Shown: piece after piece, positions 1 through 7,853 of the stretch
Layout: each line of letters starts with the position of its first letter
Numbering within the stretch: position 1 is the first letter of the stretch
From: an uncultured Christensenella sp.
GTDB taxonomy: Bacteria; Bacillota; Clostridia; Christensenellales; Borkfalkiaceae
NCBI GenBank assembly: GCA_910585785.1
Contig: CAJUEV010000003.1
Span: forward strand, 62,001 to 126,000
Reading direction: 5' to 3'
Length of the DNA stretch: 64,000 bases
Position numbers and translations under genes: made by a program
The notes under the pieces: generated by a model
Databases searched by the model: none
What the model was told of the DNA's origin: nothing
Seen by the model: only the letters and a program-made list of their open reading frames with translations

Positions 1-1
1 A

Positions 2-1273
2 CCCTGCGTAGAGGGTTGTCCTGTAAATATCGCCATTCCGGACTTTATTTCCAAAGTAAAGACGGGTGATTTTGAAGAAGCATACAATATTATTTCGCAA
101 AGTTCGTCCTTGCCCGCCGTGTGCGGCAGAGTTTGCCCTCAGGAAACGCAGTGCGAAAGCAAGTGCACGTTGGGCATAAAATTTCAACCCGTCGGCATTG
201 GCAGGATAGAAAGGTTTGTTGCGGACTGGCACAACGCAAATTATAAGGGAGAACCCAAAATTCCCGCGCAAAACGGACATAAAGTTGCGGTAGTCGGCTC
301 GGGACCTTCGGGACTGACTTGCGCTGGCGATTTGGCAAAAAAGGGATATAAAGTGACCGTGTTCGAGGCGCTGCACCTTGCGGGCGGCGTGCTTGTTTAC
401 GGCATACCGGAGTTCAGACTACCAAAAAAAATAGTCGAAAAAGAAGTTGAAACGCTTAAAAAATACGGAGTAGACATTGAAACCAACGTTGTAATAGGCA
501 AAACCGTAACCGTTGACGAACTGTTTGAAGAAGGTTACGAAGCGGTATTTATAGGCTCGGGAGCAGGGCTGCCTAGGTTTATGGGAATATCGGGCGAAAG
601 TTTGAAGGGAGTTTATTCCGCAAACGAATTTCTGACAAGAGCCAATCTTATGAAGGCGTATAAATCGGACGCGCAAACGCCCATAATGAGGGCAAAAAAA
701 GTCGCGGTTGTGGGCGGCGGCAACGTTGCTATGGACGCAGCCAGGACGGCTTTGAGGCTGGGCGCCGAAACCGTTTACATCGTATACCGCCGTTCAATGG
801 AAGAATTGCCAGCGCGTAAGGAAGAAGTGGAACACGCCGAGGAAGAGGGAATTAAATTCGAAATTTTGCGCAATCCCGTCGAAATTTTGGGATATAAAAA
901 CGAAAACGACAAGCGCGACCCTAAAAACGGCTTTGTTACCGGATTGAAACTTATCAAGTGCGAGTTGGGCGAACCGGACGAAAAAGGCAGAAGGCGCCCT
1001 GTTGAAATTGCGGGCAGCGAGTATGTTTTACCTGTCGACTGCGTTATTATGGCTATCGGCACAAGTCCCAATCCGCTTATAAAAAATACGACGGCGGGGC
1101 TGGAAGTAAACAGGCACGGCGGAATTATAGTGGAGGAAAGCACCGGCAAAACCTCTAAAAACGCCGTTTATGCCGGAGGCGACGCCGTTACGGGCGCAGC
1201 CACCGTAATACTTGCAATGGGCGCGGGAAAGACCGCCGCGAAAGCGATAGACGAATATATTTGTAAAAAATAG
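2..1273 (+). CDS. gltD: Glutamate synthase (NADPH) small subunit, GltD family, 5'-truncated
   Basis: The frame is open from the window edge, so the true start lies upstream. The visible part begins with a cysteine cluster (CVEGCP, then CGRVCP and a CESKC) typical of the N-terminal 4Fe-4S-binding domain of GltD-type proteins. A dinucleotide-binding motif GSGPSG near base 296 binds FAD. A second one, VVGGGNVAMDAAR near base 710, binds NADPH. The end of the protein carries the YAGGDAVTGAATV segment typical of the family. These proteins feed electrons from NADPH to the large glutamate synthase subunit, or act alone as ferredoxin:NADP oxidoreductase-like enzymes (NfnB-type) in anaerobes. The large-subunit or NfnA partner would be upstream and is not visible, so the exact role is open. 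Confidence 0.9.
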   Translation, partial: PCVEGCPVNIAIPDFISKVKTGDFEEAYNIISQSSSLPAVCGRVCPQETQCESKCTLGIKFQPVGIGRIERFVADWHNANYKGEPKIPAQNGHKVAVVGSGPSGLTCAGDLAKKGYKVTVFEALHLAGGVLVYGIPEFRLPKKIVEKEVETLKKYGVDIETNVVIGKTVTVDELFEEGYEAVFIGSGAGLPRFMGISGESLKGVYSANEFLTRANLMKAYKSDAQTPIMRAKKVAVVGGGNVAMDAARTALRLGAETVYIVYRRSMEELPARKEEVEHAEEEGIKFEILRNPVEILGYKNENDKRDPKNGFVTGLKLIKCELGEPDEKGRRRPVEIAGSEYVLPVDCVIMAIGTSPNPLIKNTTAGLEVNRHGGIIVEESTGKTSKNAVYAGGDAVTGAATVILAMGAGKTAAKAIDEYICKK

Positions 1274-1307
1274 TATAATTAAGGAAAAAAGGCAAAAAAT
1301 ACCTTTT

Positions 1308-1724
1308 ATGGTAAACGTAAATATGGAAATAAACGAAGTATTTGATTACACCAAAGAAATAAACGTGTACAACGACGGCAATAAAACAAGTTATTGCGTG
1401 GGCGATAAGCCTTTTGAAGAAATTATGGTAAGCTGGAACGCGCTTTTGGAAGGCTCGCACCCGATGCCGGCGCTCGGCGTCAGCATCAATAAAGAAACGG
1501 TGCGCGAAATGCAGAAGGGGCTTTGGGTCGAGTTTGGGTTTGACGAAGTGTTGGAAGCCAACGGCTTGCCTTTTAAAAAACTCCTTGTCAACGTTTCGCA
1601 GGATTATTACGGCTTTAACTTAATCCGCTATAACACCCGCGGCGGGTATGACGGAAGATGTCTTTATATTGATTTGGTCGGCAGAAATATGACCGATTTT
1701 TATAACGTCGTCATAAATATTTAA
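1308..1724 (+). CDS. Hypothetical protein, 138 aa
   Basis: A soluble-looking acidic protein of 138 residues with no signal peptide or membrane segment. I do not recognise the family. It lies 34 bases after gltD on the same strand and may be co-transcribed. The first ATG (1308) has no well-placed Shine-Dalgarno sequence; an ATG at 1323 is an alternative that would remove five residues. Codon use resembles its neighbours (K/N/D-rich with GC-rich third positions mixed in), so it is likely a real gene. A C-terminal half rich in aromatic residues (DYYGFNLIRYN) suggests a compact fold. Confidence 0.6.
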   Translation: MVNVNMEINEVFDYTKEINVYNDGNKTSYCVGDKPFEEIMVSWNALLEGSHPMPALGVSINKETVREMQKGLWVEFGFDEVLEANGLPFKKLLVNVSQDYYGFNLIRYNTRGGYDGRCLYIDLVGRNMTDFYNVVINI

Positions 1725-1752
1725 AATTTTTAAATTTAAGTATTTTTAACGC

Positions 1753-1786
1753 GCGGTGCGGATTTTTAACTTGATTTTTGCACCGC
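1753..1786 (+). other. Inverted repeat upstream of the PPOX-fold gene
   Basis: A 7-bp stem (GCGGTGC at 1753-1759 with GCACCGC at 1780-1786) closes a 20-base T/A-rich loop. It lies between two genes on the same strand and is followed by a loose T-rich stretch. It could be a weak terminator for the upstream gene or an operator; the long loop makes a strong terminator unlikely. Confidence 0.3.
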
Positions 1787-1812
1787 AAATTTGTTTTACG
1801 TGAGGTGAATTT

Positions 1813-2229
1813 ATGAAGGACGCGCAAAAAACGATAGGCGCAATTGTCGACAAGCAGAAAATTTGTTATATTTCGTATTTGGACGAGGACGGGTACCCGC
1901 AAACAAGGGCTATGCTCAGACCGCGCGAAAGGGAAGGAATTAAAACTTTTTATTTAAGCACCAATACATCGTCTAATAAAGTCGGCAGGTTTATTCAAAA
2001 CGGTAAAGCGTGCCTTTATTTTTCGGATACGCGTTTTTATCGCGGCGTTTGCCTTCGCGGAACGGTGGAAGTGTTACAGACGGAGGAGGCAAAGCGCAGA
2101 ATCTGGCGTACGGGCGATACTATGTACTACAAAAAAGGCGTAACCGACCCTGACTATTGCGTGTTGAAGTTTACCGCCGAAAAGGGAAGGTATTATTCCG
2201 CATTCAAAAACGAGGATTTTGAAGTATAA
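1813..2229 (+). CDS. Pyridoxamine 5'-phosphate oxidase-fold (PPOX/FMN-binding split barrel) protein
   Basis: A 138-residue protein that begins with a helix followed by the ICYISYLDEDGYPQTRAM strand-turn-strand pattern of small PPOX-fold flavoproteins. Later come a TFYLSTNTSSNKV segment and an ACLYFSD strand, in the usual order for the FMN-binding split barrel. Such proteins bind FMN or F420-like cofactors and many are uncharacterised; the substrate cannot be told from sequence. The start at 1813 is well supported by a GAGGTG ribosome binding site eight bases upstream. It ends just before a bidirectional terminator shared with the convergent TSCPD gene. Confidence 0.8.
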   Translation: MKDAQKTIGAIVDKQKICYISYLDEDGYPQTRAMLRPREREGIKTFYLSTNTSSNKVGRFIQNGKACLYFSDTRFYRGVCLRGTVEVLQTEEAKRRIWRTGDTMYYKKGVTDPDYCVLKFTAEKGRYYSAFKNEDFEV

Positions 2230-2240
2230 AAAATATAATA

Positions 2241-2274
2241 AAAAGCGGAGCGCCGTATACAGGCGCTCCGTTTT
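2241..2274. terminator. Bidirectional intrinsic terminator
   Basis: Perfect 9-bp stem CGGAGCGCC/GGCGCTCCG with an 8-base loop, flanked by an A-run on the left and TTTT on the right. It sits between convergent genes and can end transcription from both. Confidence 0.85.
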
Positions 2275-2291
2275 AAATTATTTTTAAAAAA

Positions 2292-2558
2292 TTATTTTGC
2301 CGTCGTTTCTTCAAGCGATTTTTTGTAGGCGGCAATGGCTTTTGAAAGCTGGTCGGGGCAGGAAGTGTTGTTTCTGCATTTAACGCCCGCCAACAAACTT
2401 TGAATTTCGTCTATATTTTTCCCCTCGCAAAGGCGCGCCACGCCTTGAAGGTTTCCGCTGCATCCGCCTATAAATTTAAGCGAGCGAAGGTTGTTGTCTT
2501 CGTCAACCTCAAAAATTATCTGTCTCGAACAAGTGCCCGAAGTAAAATAAGTAAACAT
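2292..2558 (-). CDS. TSCPD domain protein (TIGR03905-like)
   Basis: An 88-residue protein with the signature NTSCPDQLSKAI near its C-terminus, which names the TSCPD domain, plus the family's GTCSRQI and GGCSGNLQG segments with several conserved cysteines. The same domain is found at the end of some ribonucleotide reductases; the stand-alone form is common in Clostridia and has no established function. The conserved cysteines suggest metal or thiol chemistry (inference). It starts with a strong AAGGAGAT site and follows the DUF4364 gene by 12 bases, so the two form an operon read leftwards. Confidence 0.85.
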   Translation of the reverse strand: MFTYFTSGTCSRQIIFEVDEDNNLRSLKFIGGCSGNLQGVARLCEGKNIDEIQSLLAGVKCRNNTSCPDQLSKAIAAYKKSLEETTAK

Positions 2559-2570
2559 CTGATTATCTCC

Positions 2571-3095
2571 TTAATCGCAAAGATTTTCGTAAATCACCGA
2601 ATACATATCGGCGGCTTTCTCTTCCCATTTTTTATATATGGCTTTTGCAGATTTTTTATCGGGAACAACAAATTTAAGTTCCAAAATAGGTTGAACGGGC
2701 GCAAGTATCTTCAACGAAACGGTATAAGTTCCGTCCATATTCTGAAAATAGTCCGAGCGGCACTCCTGCCTGTTGCGGTATCTTGCGCTGTTTTTTTTGA
2801 CGAATTGAGAAATTTCTTCCCTGACGCTTTTGGGAATGTTTATGTAAAAATTCGCCAAAGACTCTCTGCCGTCGGGGGTGATGGTGTAAAGCGTGTCGTC
2901 GTCTTCACCCACAACGCAAATAAAATTGTCGTCAATAAGTTTATGTATTACGTTTACGCAGTCCATATACCCCATCCAGCTGTTGGTGGTGGAGCACATA
3001 TCCACAATCGTCCGCTCGGAAAGAGCGCTTTCCATCTTGTCAAAGACGAAAAGGATTATTAATTTGTTTGTGGAAGTTTCGCCTGTGTTCAACAT
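2571..3095 (-). CDS. DUF4364 family protein
   Basis: A 174-residue protein matching the general pattern of DUF4364 in Clostridia: an N-terminal winged-helix-like region (NKLIILFVFDKMESALSERTI), a wing-like TLYTITPDGRESL segment, and a C-terminal beta-rich domain. The first region resembles PadR/MarR-type helix-turn-helix domains, so a regulator is plausible but unproven. It is first in a leftward operon with the TSCPD gene. It has no clear Shine-Dalgarno sequence before its ATG, in contrast to its neighbour, although its promoter is good. Confidence 0.75.
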   Translation of the reverse strand: MLNTGETSTNKLIILFVFDKMESALSERTIVDMCSTTNSWMGYMDCVNVIHKLIDDNFICVVGEDDDTLYTITPDGRESLANFYINIPKSVREEISQFVKKNSARYRNRQECRSDYFQNMDGTYTVSLKILAPVQPILELKFVVPDKKSAKAIYKKWEEKAADMYSVIYENLCD

Positions 3096-3135
3096 AATAA
3101 AATAAAATCTTCTAAAAATTGCAAAAGTTGCACCT

Positions 3136-3164
3136 ATTATACATAATTATTTTGCGAAAATCAA
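3136..3164 (-). promoter_or_regulatory. Sigma-A promoter for the DUF4364-TSCPD operon
   Basis: On the minus strand, TTGATT (3164-3159) and TATAAT (3141-3136) are separated by exactly 17 bases. The predicted start point lies about 35 bases before the DUF4364 ATG. Confidence 0.7.
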
Positions 3165-3203
3165 GATATTTGTTTAATTTTAATTTAATTTTAAAATTAT
3201 GTG

Positions 3204-3212
3204 TGTTATAAT
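3204..3212 (+). promoter_or_regulatory. Extended -10 element for the 3241 gene
   Basis: TGTTATAAT at 3204-3212 fits an extended -10; the -35 region at the matching spacing is only T/A-rich. Transcription would start near 3219, which is downstream of an in-frame ATG at 3199. This favours the start codon at 3241. Confidence 0.55.
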
Positions 3213-3240
3213 GGGACAAAATCAGACGCGGAGATTTGAT

Positions 3241-3981
3241 ATGTCCGATACGAAAGAACAGGTTTTAACTTTTTTAGGCAAGTGCGACGAAATGCGAAAC
3301 GGCAAATTTATTATGGCGACTAAAAGGATTAAAGACCTTTTAAAATGCATAGTAAATTGCCCCGAACTTTACAGGTTGTTCGAAGCGGTTACTAAAAATT
3401 TTGATTATCCCGAAGCGAAAAATAACTGTCTTGTCACCGTAAACGAAGGTATGTTTGAAAAAAATAGCGTCGTTTTGCCTCAAACAGTGGGACAAAGACT
3501 GGCTTTTATATTTTGCCTTTTGGTTGAGTTTGACGAAAATTCTATAAATTTTAACGATTTTTTGTGTAAATTCTATCCCGAAGACGGCAGTTTTGCCGCG
3601 GGTTACCGTCTGTTTTGCGACACCGTAATAAAAGGATTGCAGGACGCCGTGGCTCAGGTTTTCAAAGAAGAACTTGCCGTAACGGACAAACCCGAAACGG
3701 AAGGCGAGGCAAACTCTAAAAAGGCAAAACTTATTTCCGCTTTGGAACTTGCCGTTGCTGAGGAGTTGCACTCGCTTTTGCAAAGCGGCGTTTCGGAAGA
3801 CGAAAAAGAGTGCGGCGCAAAAATGCTTTCGCAAATATACGAAGCGGTAAAGGCGGAGGATGAGGAATTGATTGACGCGCTTGTCTGCGGATACAATTAT
3901 TTCGCGCTGTACAGCAACTGCGTTTCCGATACTTTGCGCGCTTTAATAGAGGCGGTTGCCGCGTTCGAACGGGAATTATAA
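3241..3981 (+). CDS. Hypothetical protein, 246 aa, paired with a Nudix hydrolase
   Basis: An acidic, helix-rich, probably cytoplasmic protein that I do not recognise. No signal peptide, membrane segment or catalytic motif is visible. The middle part (about residues 150-200) is rich in Glu, Lys and Ala and could be an extended helix or linker. The start at 3241 has a CGGAG site seven bases upstream and lies after the predicted transcription start; the frame is open further up to 3199. Its stop codon overlaps the start of the Nudix gene by one base (TAATG), which implies translational coupling and possibly a shared function. Confidence 0.75.
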   Translation: MSDTKEQVLTFLGKCDEMRNGKFIMATKRIKDLLKCIVNCPELYRLFEAVTKNFDYPEAKNNCLVTVNEGMFEKNSVVLPQTVGQRLAFIFCLLVEFDENSINFNDFLCKFYPEDGSFAAGYRLFCDTVIKGLQDAVAQVFKEELAVTDKPETEGEANSKKAKLISALELAVAEELHSLLQSGVSEDEKECGAKMLSQIYEAVKAEDEELIDALVCGYNYFALYSNCVSDTLRALIEAVAAFEREL

Positions 3982-4511
3982 TGAAATTTTATGAAAAAAA
4001 AGTCGGCGGTAAAATAATTTACGACGGCAAAATTTTACGACTTGAAGTGGACGACGTGCAGTTGCCGGACGGAAGCGCGGCAAAAAGAGAGTGCGTGCGC
4101 CACAGCGGCGGAGCAGCGGTGCTGTTTGTCAGGGACGGCAAAGTTTTGCTTGTAAAGCAATACCGTTATTTGTACGGTAAAGAAATTTACGAAATTCCTG
4201 CGGGCAAGGCAGAGGCGGGCGAGGCACCCTCGCTTGCCGCCGAAAGAGAGTTGGAGGAAGAAACGGGTTACCGCGCGAAGGTTAAGCCTTTTTTGACGTT
4301 GTACCCTACGCCTGGATACACCGACGAAGTAATAAGCATATTTCTTGCCGAAGAAGCCGAGTTTGTCGGTCAAAAAACCGACGAGGGCGAATTTTTGGAA
4401 TGCGAAGCCGTTGAATTGGAAAAGGCGATGGGGATGATTGAAAGCGGAGAAATTTGCGACGCGAAGACCGTCGCCGCGCTTTATAAATATTGTCTTTTGA
4501 AAAACGTATAA
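3981..4511 (+). CDS. Nudix hydrolase, ADP-ribose pyrophosphatase type
   Basis: 176 residues. The Nudix box is complete: a Gly, five residues, Glu, seven residues, then RELEEETGY, matching GX5EX7REUXEEXGU. Family members with this length and a KVLLVKQYRYLYGKEIYEIPAG lead-in (visible just before the box) hydrolyse ADP-ribose and related nucleoside diphosphate sugars to AMP and a sugar phosphate, with Mg2+ bound by the box glutamates. The SYTPGYTDE-like segment here reads TPGYTDEVI, as in ADPR pyrophosphatases. It is coupled to the upstream unknown gene by a one-base overlap and ends just before a strong hairpin. Confidence 0.88.
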   Translation: MKFYEKKVGGKIIYDGKILRLEVDDVQLPDGSAAKRECVRHSGGAAVLFVRDGKVLLVKQYRYLYGKEIYEIPAGKAEAGEAPSLAAERELEEETGYRAKVKPFLTLYPTPGYTDEVISIFLAEEAEFVGQKTDEGEFLECEAVELEKAMGMIESGEICDAKTVAALYKYCLLKNV

Positions 4512-4517
4512 AGTAAA

Positions 4518-4552
4518 GGGGGTTGCCTTTTCGGGCAACCCCCTTCGGTTTT
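4518..4552. terminator. Intrinsic terminator between convergent genes
   Basis: Perfect 10-bp stem GGGGGTTGCC (4518-4527) with GGCAACCCCC (4534-4543), six-base loop. T-rich sequence follows on both strands but each T-run is interrupted. It separates the Nudix gene from the convergent Cys-rich gene. Confidence 0.75.
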
Positions 4553-4766
4553 AGTTACAACCGCATCCGCAGCCGTTGCCGCCGCCGCATAACAAAGCGG
4601 AAAGCGTGCCGTTTTTCCACATACTGTAAATAAGGGCGATAAGTATGGGGGTGCAACTTCCCGAAAGTACGCCTTCAAGTCCGTTGCCGCTGCAACTTGC
4701 CGCGACAAGCAAAAGGATTAAAATCCACAGGCAACTGTTGGAGCCGCAACAAGAAAAGATATTCAT
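4551..4766 (-). CDS. Small Cys/Gly-rich membrane protein, 71 aa
   Basis: A 71-residue protein: a short N-terminal Cys motif (FSCCGSNSC), a hydrophobic segment (residues about 13-24, LWILILLLVAAS), a second hydrophobic stretch (about 37-50) and a C-terminus of alternating Gly, Asn and Cys (GGGNGCGCGCN). The start is fixed by AAAGGAGG six bases before the ATG at 4766; a longer reading to 4892 lacks such a site. Small high-cysteine proteins of this style occur in Clostridia and some are labelled chorion-class HCB proteins in databases; no function is established. The repeated cysteines could bind metal or cross-link at the cell surface (inference). Confidence 0.75.
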   Translation of the reverse strand: MNIFSCCGSNSCLWILILLLVAASCSGNGLEGVLSGSCTPILIALIYSMWKNGTLSALLCGGGNGCGCGCN

Positions 4767-5004
4767 AAGTTCCTCCTTTATTCTGCATGGCGGTATGTAA
4801 TGATTTTTGTAAAATTCCATGCAGTTTTCTCCGCATCCGTTAATATACGGAATGCATCGTTCGTATATTAAATAATATTTATTTTTCGGCAAAAATGTTA
4901 CCGTTGTTTTTCATTTGCTTGCAAAAAAAATATATTGTTGATAAAATAATTAAAAGGATAAAATAATTTTTTATTTAAATTCATATACTTTTCGGCAGAT
5001 ATTT

Positions 5005-5056
5005 TATAATCTGACCGCGTCCGCAGTGCAACCTGCGGTAAGTATAAATTTTTTTT
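5005..5056 (+). promoter_or_regulatory. Probable -10 and leader hairpin before the ECF S-component gene
   Basis: The 330 bases between 4767 and 5096 hold no gene. They contain a TATAAT at 5005-5010 (no good -35 at 17 bases), then a hairpin CCGCAG/CTGCGG (5021-5038) and, ten bases later, eight T residues (5049-5056). The hairpin is not adjacent to the T-run, so terminator activity is doubtful; it may be a regulatory leader. The rest is A/T-rich with nothing else seen. Confidence 0.35.
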
Positions 5057-5096
5057 AACTGCCGATATTCTTTTAAGAAATCGGACGGAGGTTTTT

Positions 5097-5744
5097 ATGA
5101 AAAATGACAAAGCCCACTTTGTCGCGTTTGTCGGCGTGATGTACGCGCTGATTTTTGTTTTGTTTCTTTTGGAAGGCGCGGTGCTTTCGCCCTTAGGTAT
5201 GACGGCTTGCATACTTTCACTGCCTGTTGCAATAGCAATAAGCATTTACGACGGCTGGAAAAAAAGTTTTATCGGCGGCACGCTGCTGGGTATTTGCAGT
5301 TGCATATTCTGCTTGATTTTTTCCGCATTTATACGCTATGCAAACCCTCTTGTTTCAATTCTGCCCAGATTTTTTATCGGCGTAACCGCATATTGGACGT
5401 ATTACGGACTTTCCCGCCTTTTTAAAAATATAAAAAATACTTTTGTAAGAGAGTCGTTGCCGGCTGCCATCGCGGGTATTATAGGCTCGCTGACCAATAC
5501 AGTATTATATTTACTTGCCGTAAGTATTTGCGACGGCAAGGGTGCAGACGCGCTGACCGCGATTATGGGCGTAGCGGTAACAATTTACTTTCCAATAGAA
5601 CTTGCCGCGTGTGCGGTATTTGTGCCTGTTTACGTTAAAGTATTACAAAAAATAAACCGCAAAATAGTAAGTAAAGGCGCGCTTGATAAACGGGAAGGCG
5701 TAAAAGCGGGCGAAAGCGCGAACGCAGGCGGAGAGCAACAATAA
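5097..5744 (+). CDS. ECF transporter S component, probably for pantothenate
   Basis: A 215-residue integral membrane protein with about six hydrophobic helices and a charged, flexible C-terminal tail of roughly 35 residues. Size, topology and the early FVGVMYALIFVLFLLEG segment fit the substrate-binding S component of energy-coupling-factor transporters, which work with a shared EcfA/EcfA'/EcfT module encoded elsewhere. Six bases downstream lies coaX, whose substrate is pantothenate; S components beside coaX in Clostridia are thought to import pantothenate (PanT). The substrate call rests on that context. The start has a CGGAGG site five bases upstream. Confidence 0.75.
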   Translation: MKNDKAHFVAFVGVMYALIFVLFLLEGAVLSPLGMTACILSLPVAIAISIYDGWKKSFIGGTLLGICSCIFCLIFSAFIRYANPLVSILPRFFIGVTAYWTYYGLSRLFKNIKNTFVRESLPAAIAGIIGSLTNTVLYLLAVSICDGKGADALTAIMGVAVTIYFPIELAACAVFVPVYVKVLQKINRKIVSKGALDKREGVKAGESANAGGEQQ

Positions 5745-5749
5745 ATATT

Positions 5750-6523
5750 ATGATTATATGTCTTGACGTAGGTAATACAAATATTAAATATGCCGTTTAC
5801 GACGGTGAAACACTTAAAATAAGTTTTCGCGTGGCTACCGAACACAAAAAAACGTCCGATGAATACGGCGGGCAGCTGATAAGCATCCTCGGCAACAATA
5901 AAATAGACGTTTCCGAAATATCCGGCGGAATTATTTCTTCCGTGGTGCCGCAACTTGATTATACGCTTGAAAGGATGTGCGTAAATTATCTGGGAATAAA
6001 ACCTATGATGCTTGTTCCCGGACTTAAAACAGGGCTTAATCTACGTGTGGATAATGCAAAAGAAGTGGGCGCGGACAGGGTTGTAAACAACGTTGCCGCC
6101 GTAAAAAAGTACGGTTATCCTTTGATTGTTATTGACTTCGGTACGGCGACTACGTTCAACGTAATAGATAAAAAGGGTGAATTTATCGGCGGAGTAATAG
6201 CCCCCGGTATAAAGGGCTCGCTTGACAGTCTTGTCAACGGTACTGCTAAATTGCCAAGGGTTGAAATAGAGCGCCCCGCAAGCGTAATAGGCAAAAACAC
6301 CGTTACCAATATGCAGTCGGGCATAGTATACGGCTTTGCGGGACTTGTGGAATATATCGTCAAAAAAATCAAGCGCGAAATGAAGGAAGAAAACGTCACT
6401 GTCGTTGCGACGGGCGGATTTTCGGAAGTAATAGCAAAAGAAATTTCCTGTATAGATAAAGTCGATAAACTGTTGACGCTTGAAGGATTGAGATATTTAT
6501 ACGGTTTAAACCGTGCGGAGTAA
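5750..6523 (+). CDS. coaX: Type III pantothenate kinase
   Basis: 257 residues, the normal length. CoaX phosphorylates pantothenate with ATP, the first step of coenzyme A synthesis, and belongs to the ASKHA fold. The phosphate-binding motif DVGNTN is at residues 6-11, GADR at 107-110, and the DFGTATT motif at 129-135. Type III enzymes need a monovalent cation and are not feedback-inhibited by CoA, which is family knowledge. The gene directly follows the S component and precedes hom by three bases, so the three probably share a transcript. Confidence 0.95.
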   Translation: MIICLDVGNTNIKYAVYDGETLKISFRVATEHKKTSDEYGGQLISILGNNKIDVSEISGGIISSVVPQLDYTLERMCVNYLGIKPMMLVPGLKTGLNLRVDNAKEVGADRVVNNVAAVKKYGYPLIVIDFGTATTFNVIDKKGEFIGGVIAPGIKGSLDSLVNGTAKLPRVEIERPASVIGKNTVTNMQSGIVYGFAGLVEYIVKKIKREMKEENVTVVATGGFSEVIAKEISCIDKVDKLLTLEGLRYLYGLNRAE

Positions 6524-6526
6524 TAA

Positions 6527-7807
6527 ATGAAAAAAGTCGGCGTTGCAATTTTGGGGCTTGGAGTCGTGGGCGGCGGAACGTATAAAATACTTGCCGAACA
6601 CAGGGACTTTTATAAGAAAAACCACAACTTGGATATAGTTGTGGAAAGCGTGTTGGAAAGAAATATTGCCCGTGCCGAGGCTTTGGGTGTTGAAGCAAGC
6701 AAAATTGCGGGCGGAATGGCGGAAATATGCTCTAATCCCGACGTGGACATAATTATAGAAGTTATGGGCGGGGTAGAGCCTGCAAAAACTTTTGTGCTTG
6801 CAGCTTTAAACGCCGGTAAATCTGTGGTTACTTCAAATAAAGAACTATTTTGCAAATATTCGTTCGAACTTGAAAAGGCGGCTAAAAAGAATAACTGCGG
6901 GCTGTTTTACGAGGCGAGTTGCGTGGGCGGCGTGCCGATAATTCGCGCGCTAACAGACAATTTGCAGGGCAATAAAATTACGTCTATGATTGGTATAATA
7001 AACGGCACAACCAATTATATTCTTACCAAAATGTCTTGCGGGGGCGCCGCTTATAGCGACGTTTTGAAGGAAGCGCAAAAATTGGGTTATGCGGAAGCCG
7101 ACCCCACTTCCGACGTAGAGGGGTACGACGCCGCTTACAAACTTTCAATTTTATCAAGTATGGCTTTCCATACTAAAATTCCCTATACCGATATTTACCG
7201 TGAAGGTATAACTTCCGTTTCTTCGTCAGACATTTTTTACGGCAAACAATTGGGTTATGCGCTTAAACTGCTTGCCATCGGCAAAAACGGAGCAAACGGA
7301 ATAGAGGCGCGCGTCCATCCCGCTTTTATAAGGGCGGAGCACCCGCTTGCAAGCGTAAACGACAGTTTTAATGCTGTCTATCTGACGGGGGATTGCGTAG
7401 GCGAAGTTATGCTATACGGCAGAGGAGCGGGCGCCGCGCCTACGGCAAGCGCAATCGTCGGCGACGTAATTTATTGCGCAACGCACAGCAATTACGTTTA
7501 TTCCGCGTTCAACAATACAGAAAAAGCCGACCCTTCCGTCAAATTTGTAACCAACTTCGAAAGCGCGTATTATCTAAGAATAGCCGCCAAGGACAAAGCG
7601 GGGGTTTTGTCCAAAGTAACTTCCGTTTTAAGCAAAAACGGCATAAGTATGGAAAGGGTTGTTCAGGAAAAAGACGGCGTGGAAGGGGCGGTTCCGCTGG
7701 TAATAATTACCCACGAAACCCACGAAAACAGCGTTAAAAAGGCAGTTGCCGATATAAACGCCACCGATATTGCCAAAGTTGAAGCGGTGATTCGCGTAGT
7801 TTCATAA
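6527..7807 (+). CDS. hom: Homoserine dehydrogenase with C-terminal ACT domain
   Basis: 426 residues. It converts aspartate semialdehyde to homoserine for threonine and methionine synthesis. The N-terminal Rossmann motif GLGVVGGG is at residues 10-17, the catalytic-domain signature INGTTNYIL and the segment AEADPTSDVEGYDAAYK follow. The last 80 residues (AKDKAGVLSKVTSVLSKNGIS) form an ACT domain, which in this family mediates feedback inhibition by threonine. It follows coaX by three bases; a co-regulated aspartate-pathway gene is not visible nearby. A strong terminator ends the unit. Confidence 0.95.
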   Translation: MKKVGVAILGLGVVGGGTYKILAEHRDFYKKNHNLDIVVESVLERNIARAEALGVEASKIAGGMAEICSNPDVDIIIEVMGGVEPAKTFVLAALNAGKSVVTSNKELFCKYSFELEKAAKKNNCGLFYEASCVGGVPIIRALTDNLQGNKITSMIGIINGTTNYILTKMSCGGAAYSDVLKEAQKLGYAEADPTSDVEGYDAAYKLSILSSMAFHTKIPYTDIYREGITSVSSSDIFYGKQLGYALKLLAIGKNGANGIEARVHPAFIRAEHPLASVNDSFNAVYLTGDCVGEVMLYGRGAGAAPTASAIVGDVIYCATHSNYVYSAFNNTEKADPSVKFVTNFESAYYLRIAAKDKAGVLSKVTSVLSKNGISMERVVQEKDGVEGAVPLVIITHETHENSVKKAVADINATDIAKVEAVIRVVS

Positions 7808-7820
7808 TTTTGATAATTAT

Positions 7821-7853
7821 AAACGGACGTTGTTGCAACGTCCGTTTTTTTTT
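7821..7853 (+). terminator. Intrinsic terminator after hom
   Basis: Perfect 12-bp stem AAACGGACGTTG/CAACGTCCGTTT with a 3-base loop (7821-7847), merging into a run of nine or more T residues. From here to about 8100 the sequence is strongly A/T-rich and I see no gene. Confidence 0.92.

Noticed and set aside
2400..3062. A 220-codon plus-strand frame over the TSCPD/DUF4364 genes
   Set aside because: It is antisense to two recognisable genes with good promoter and spacing.
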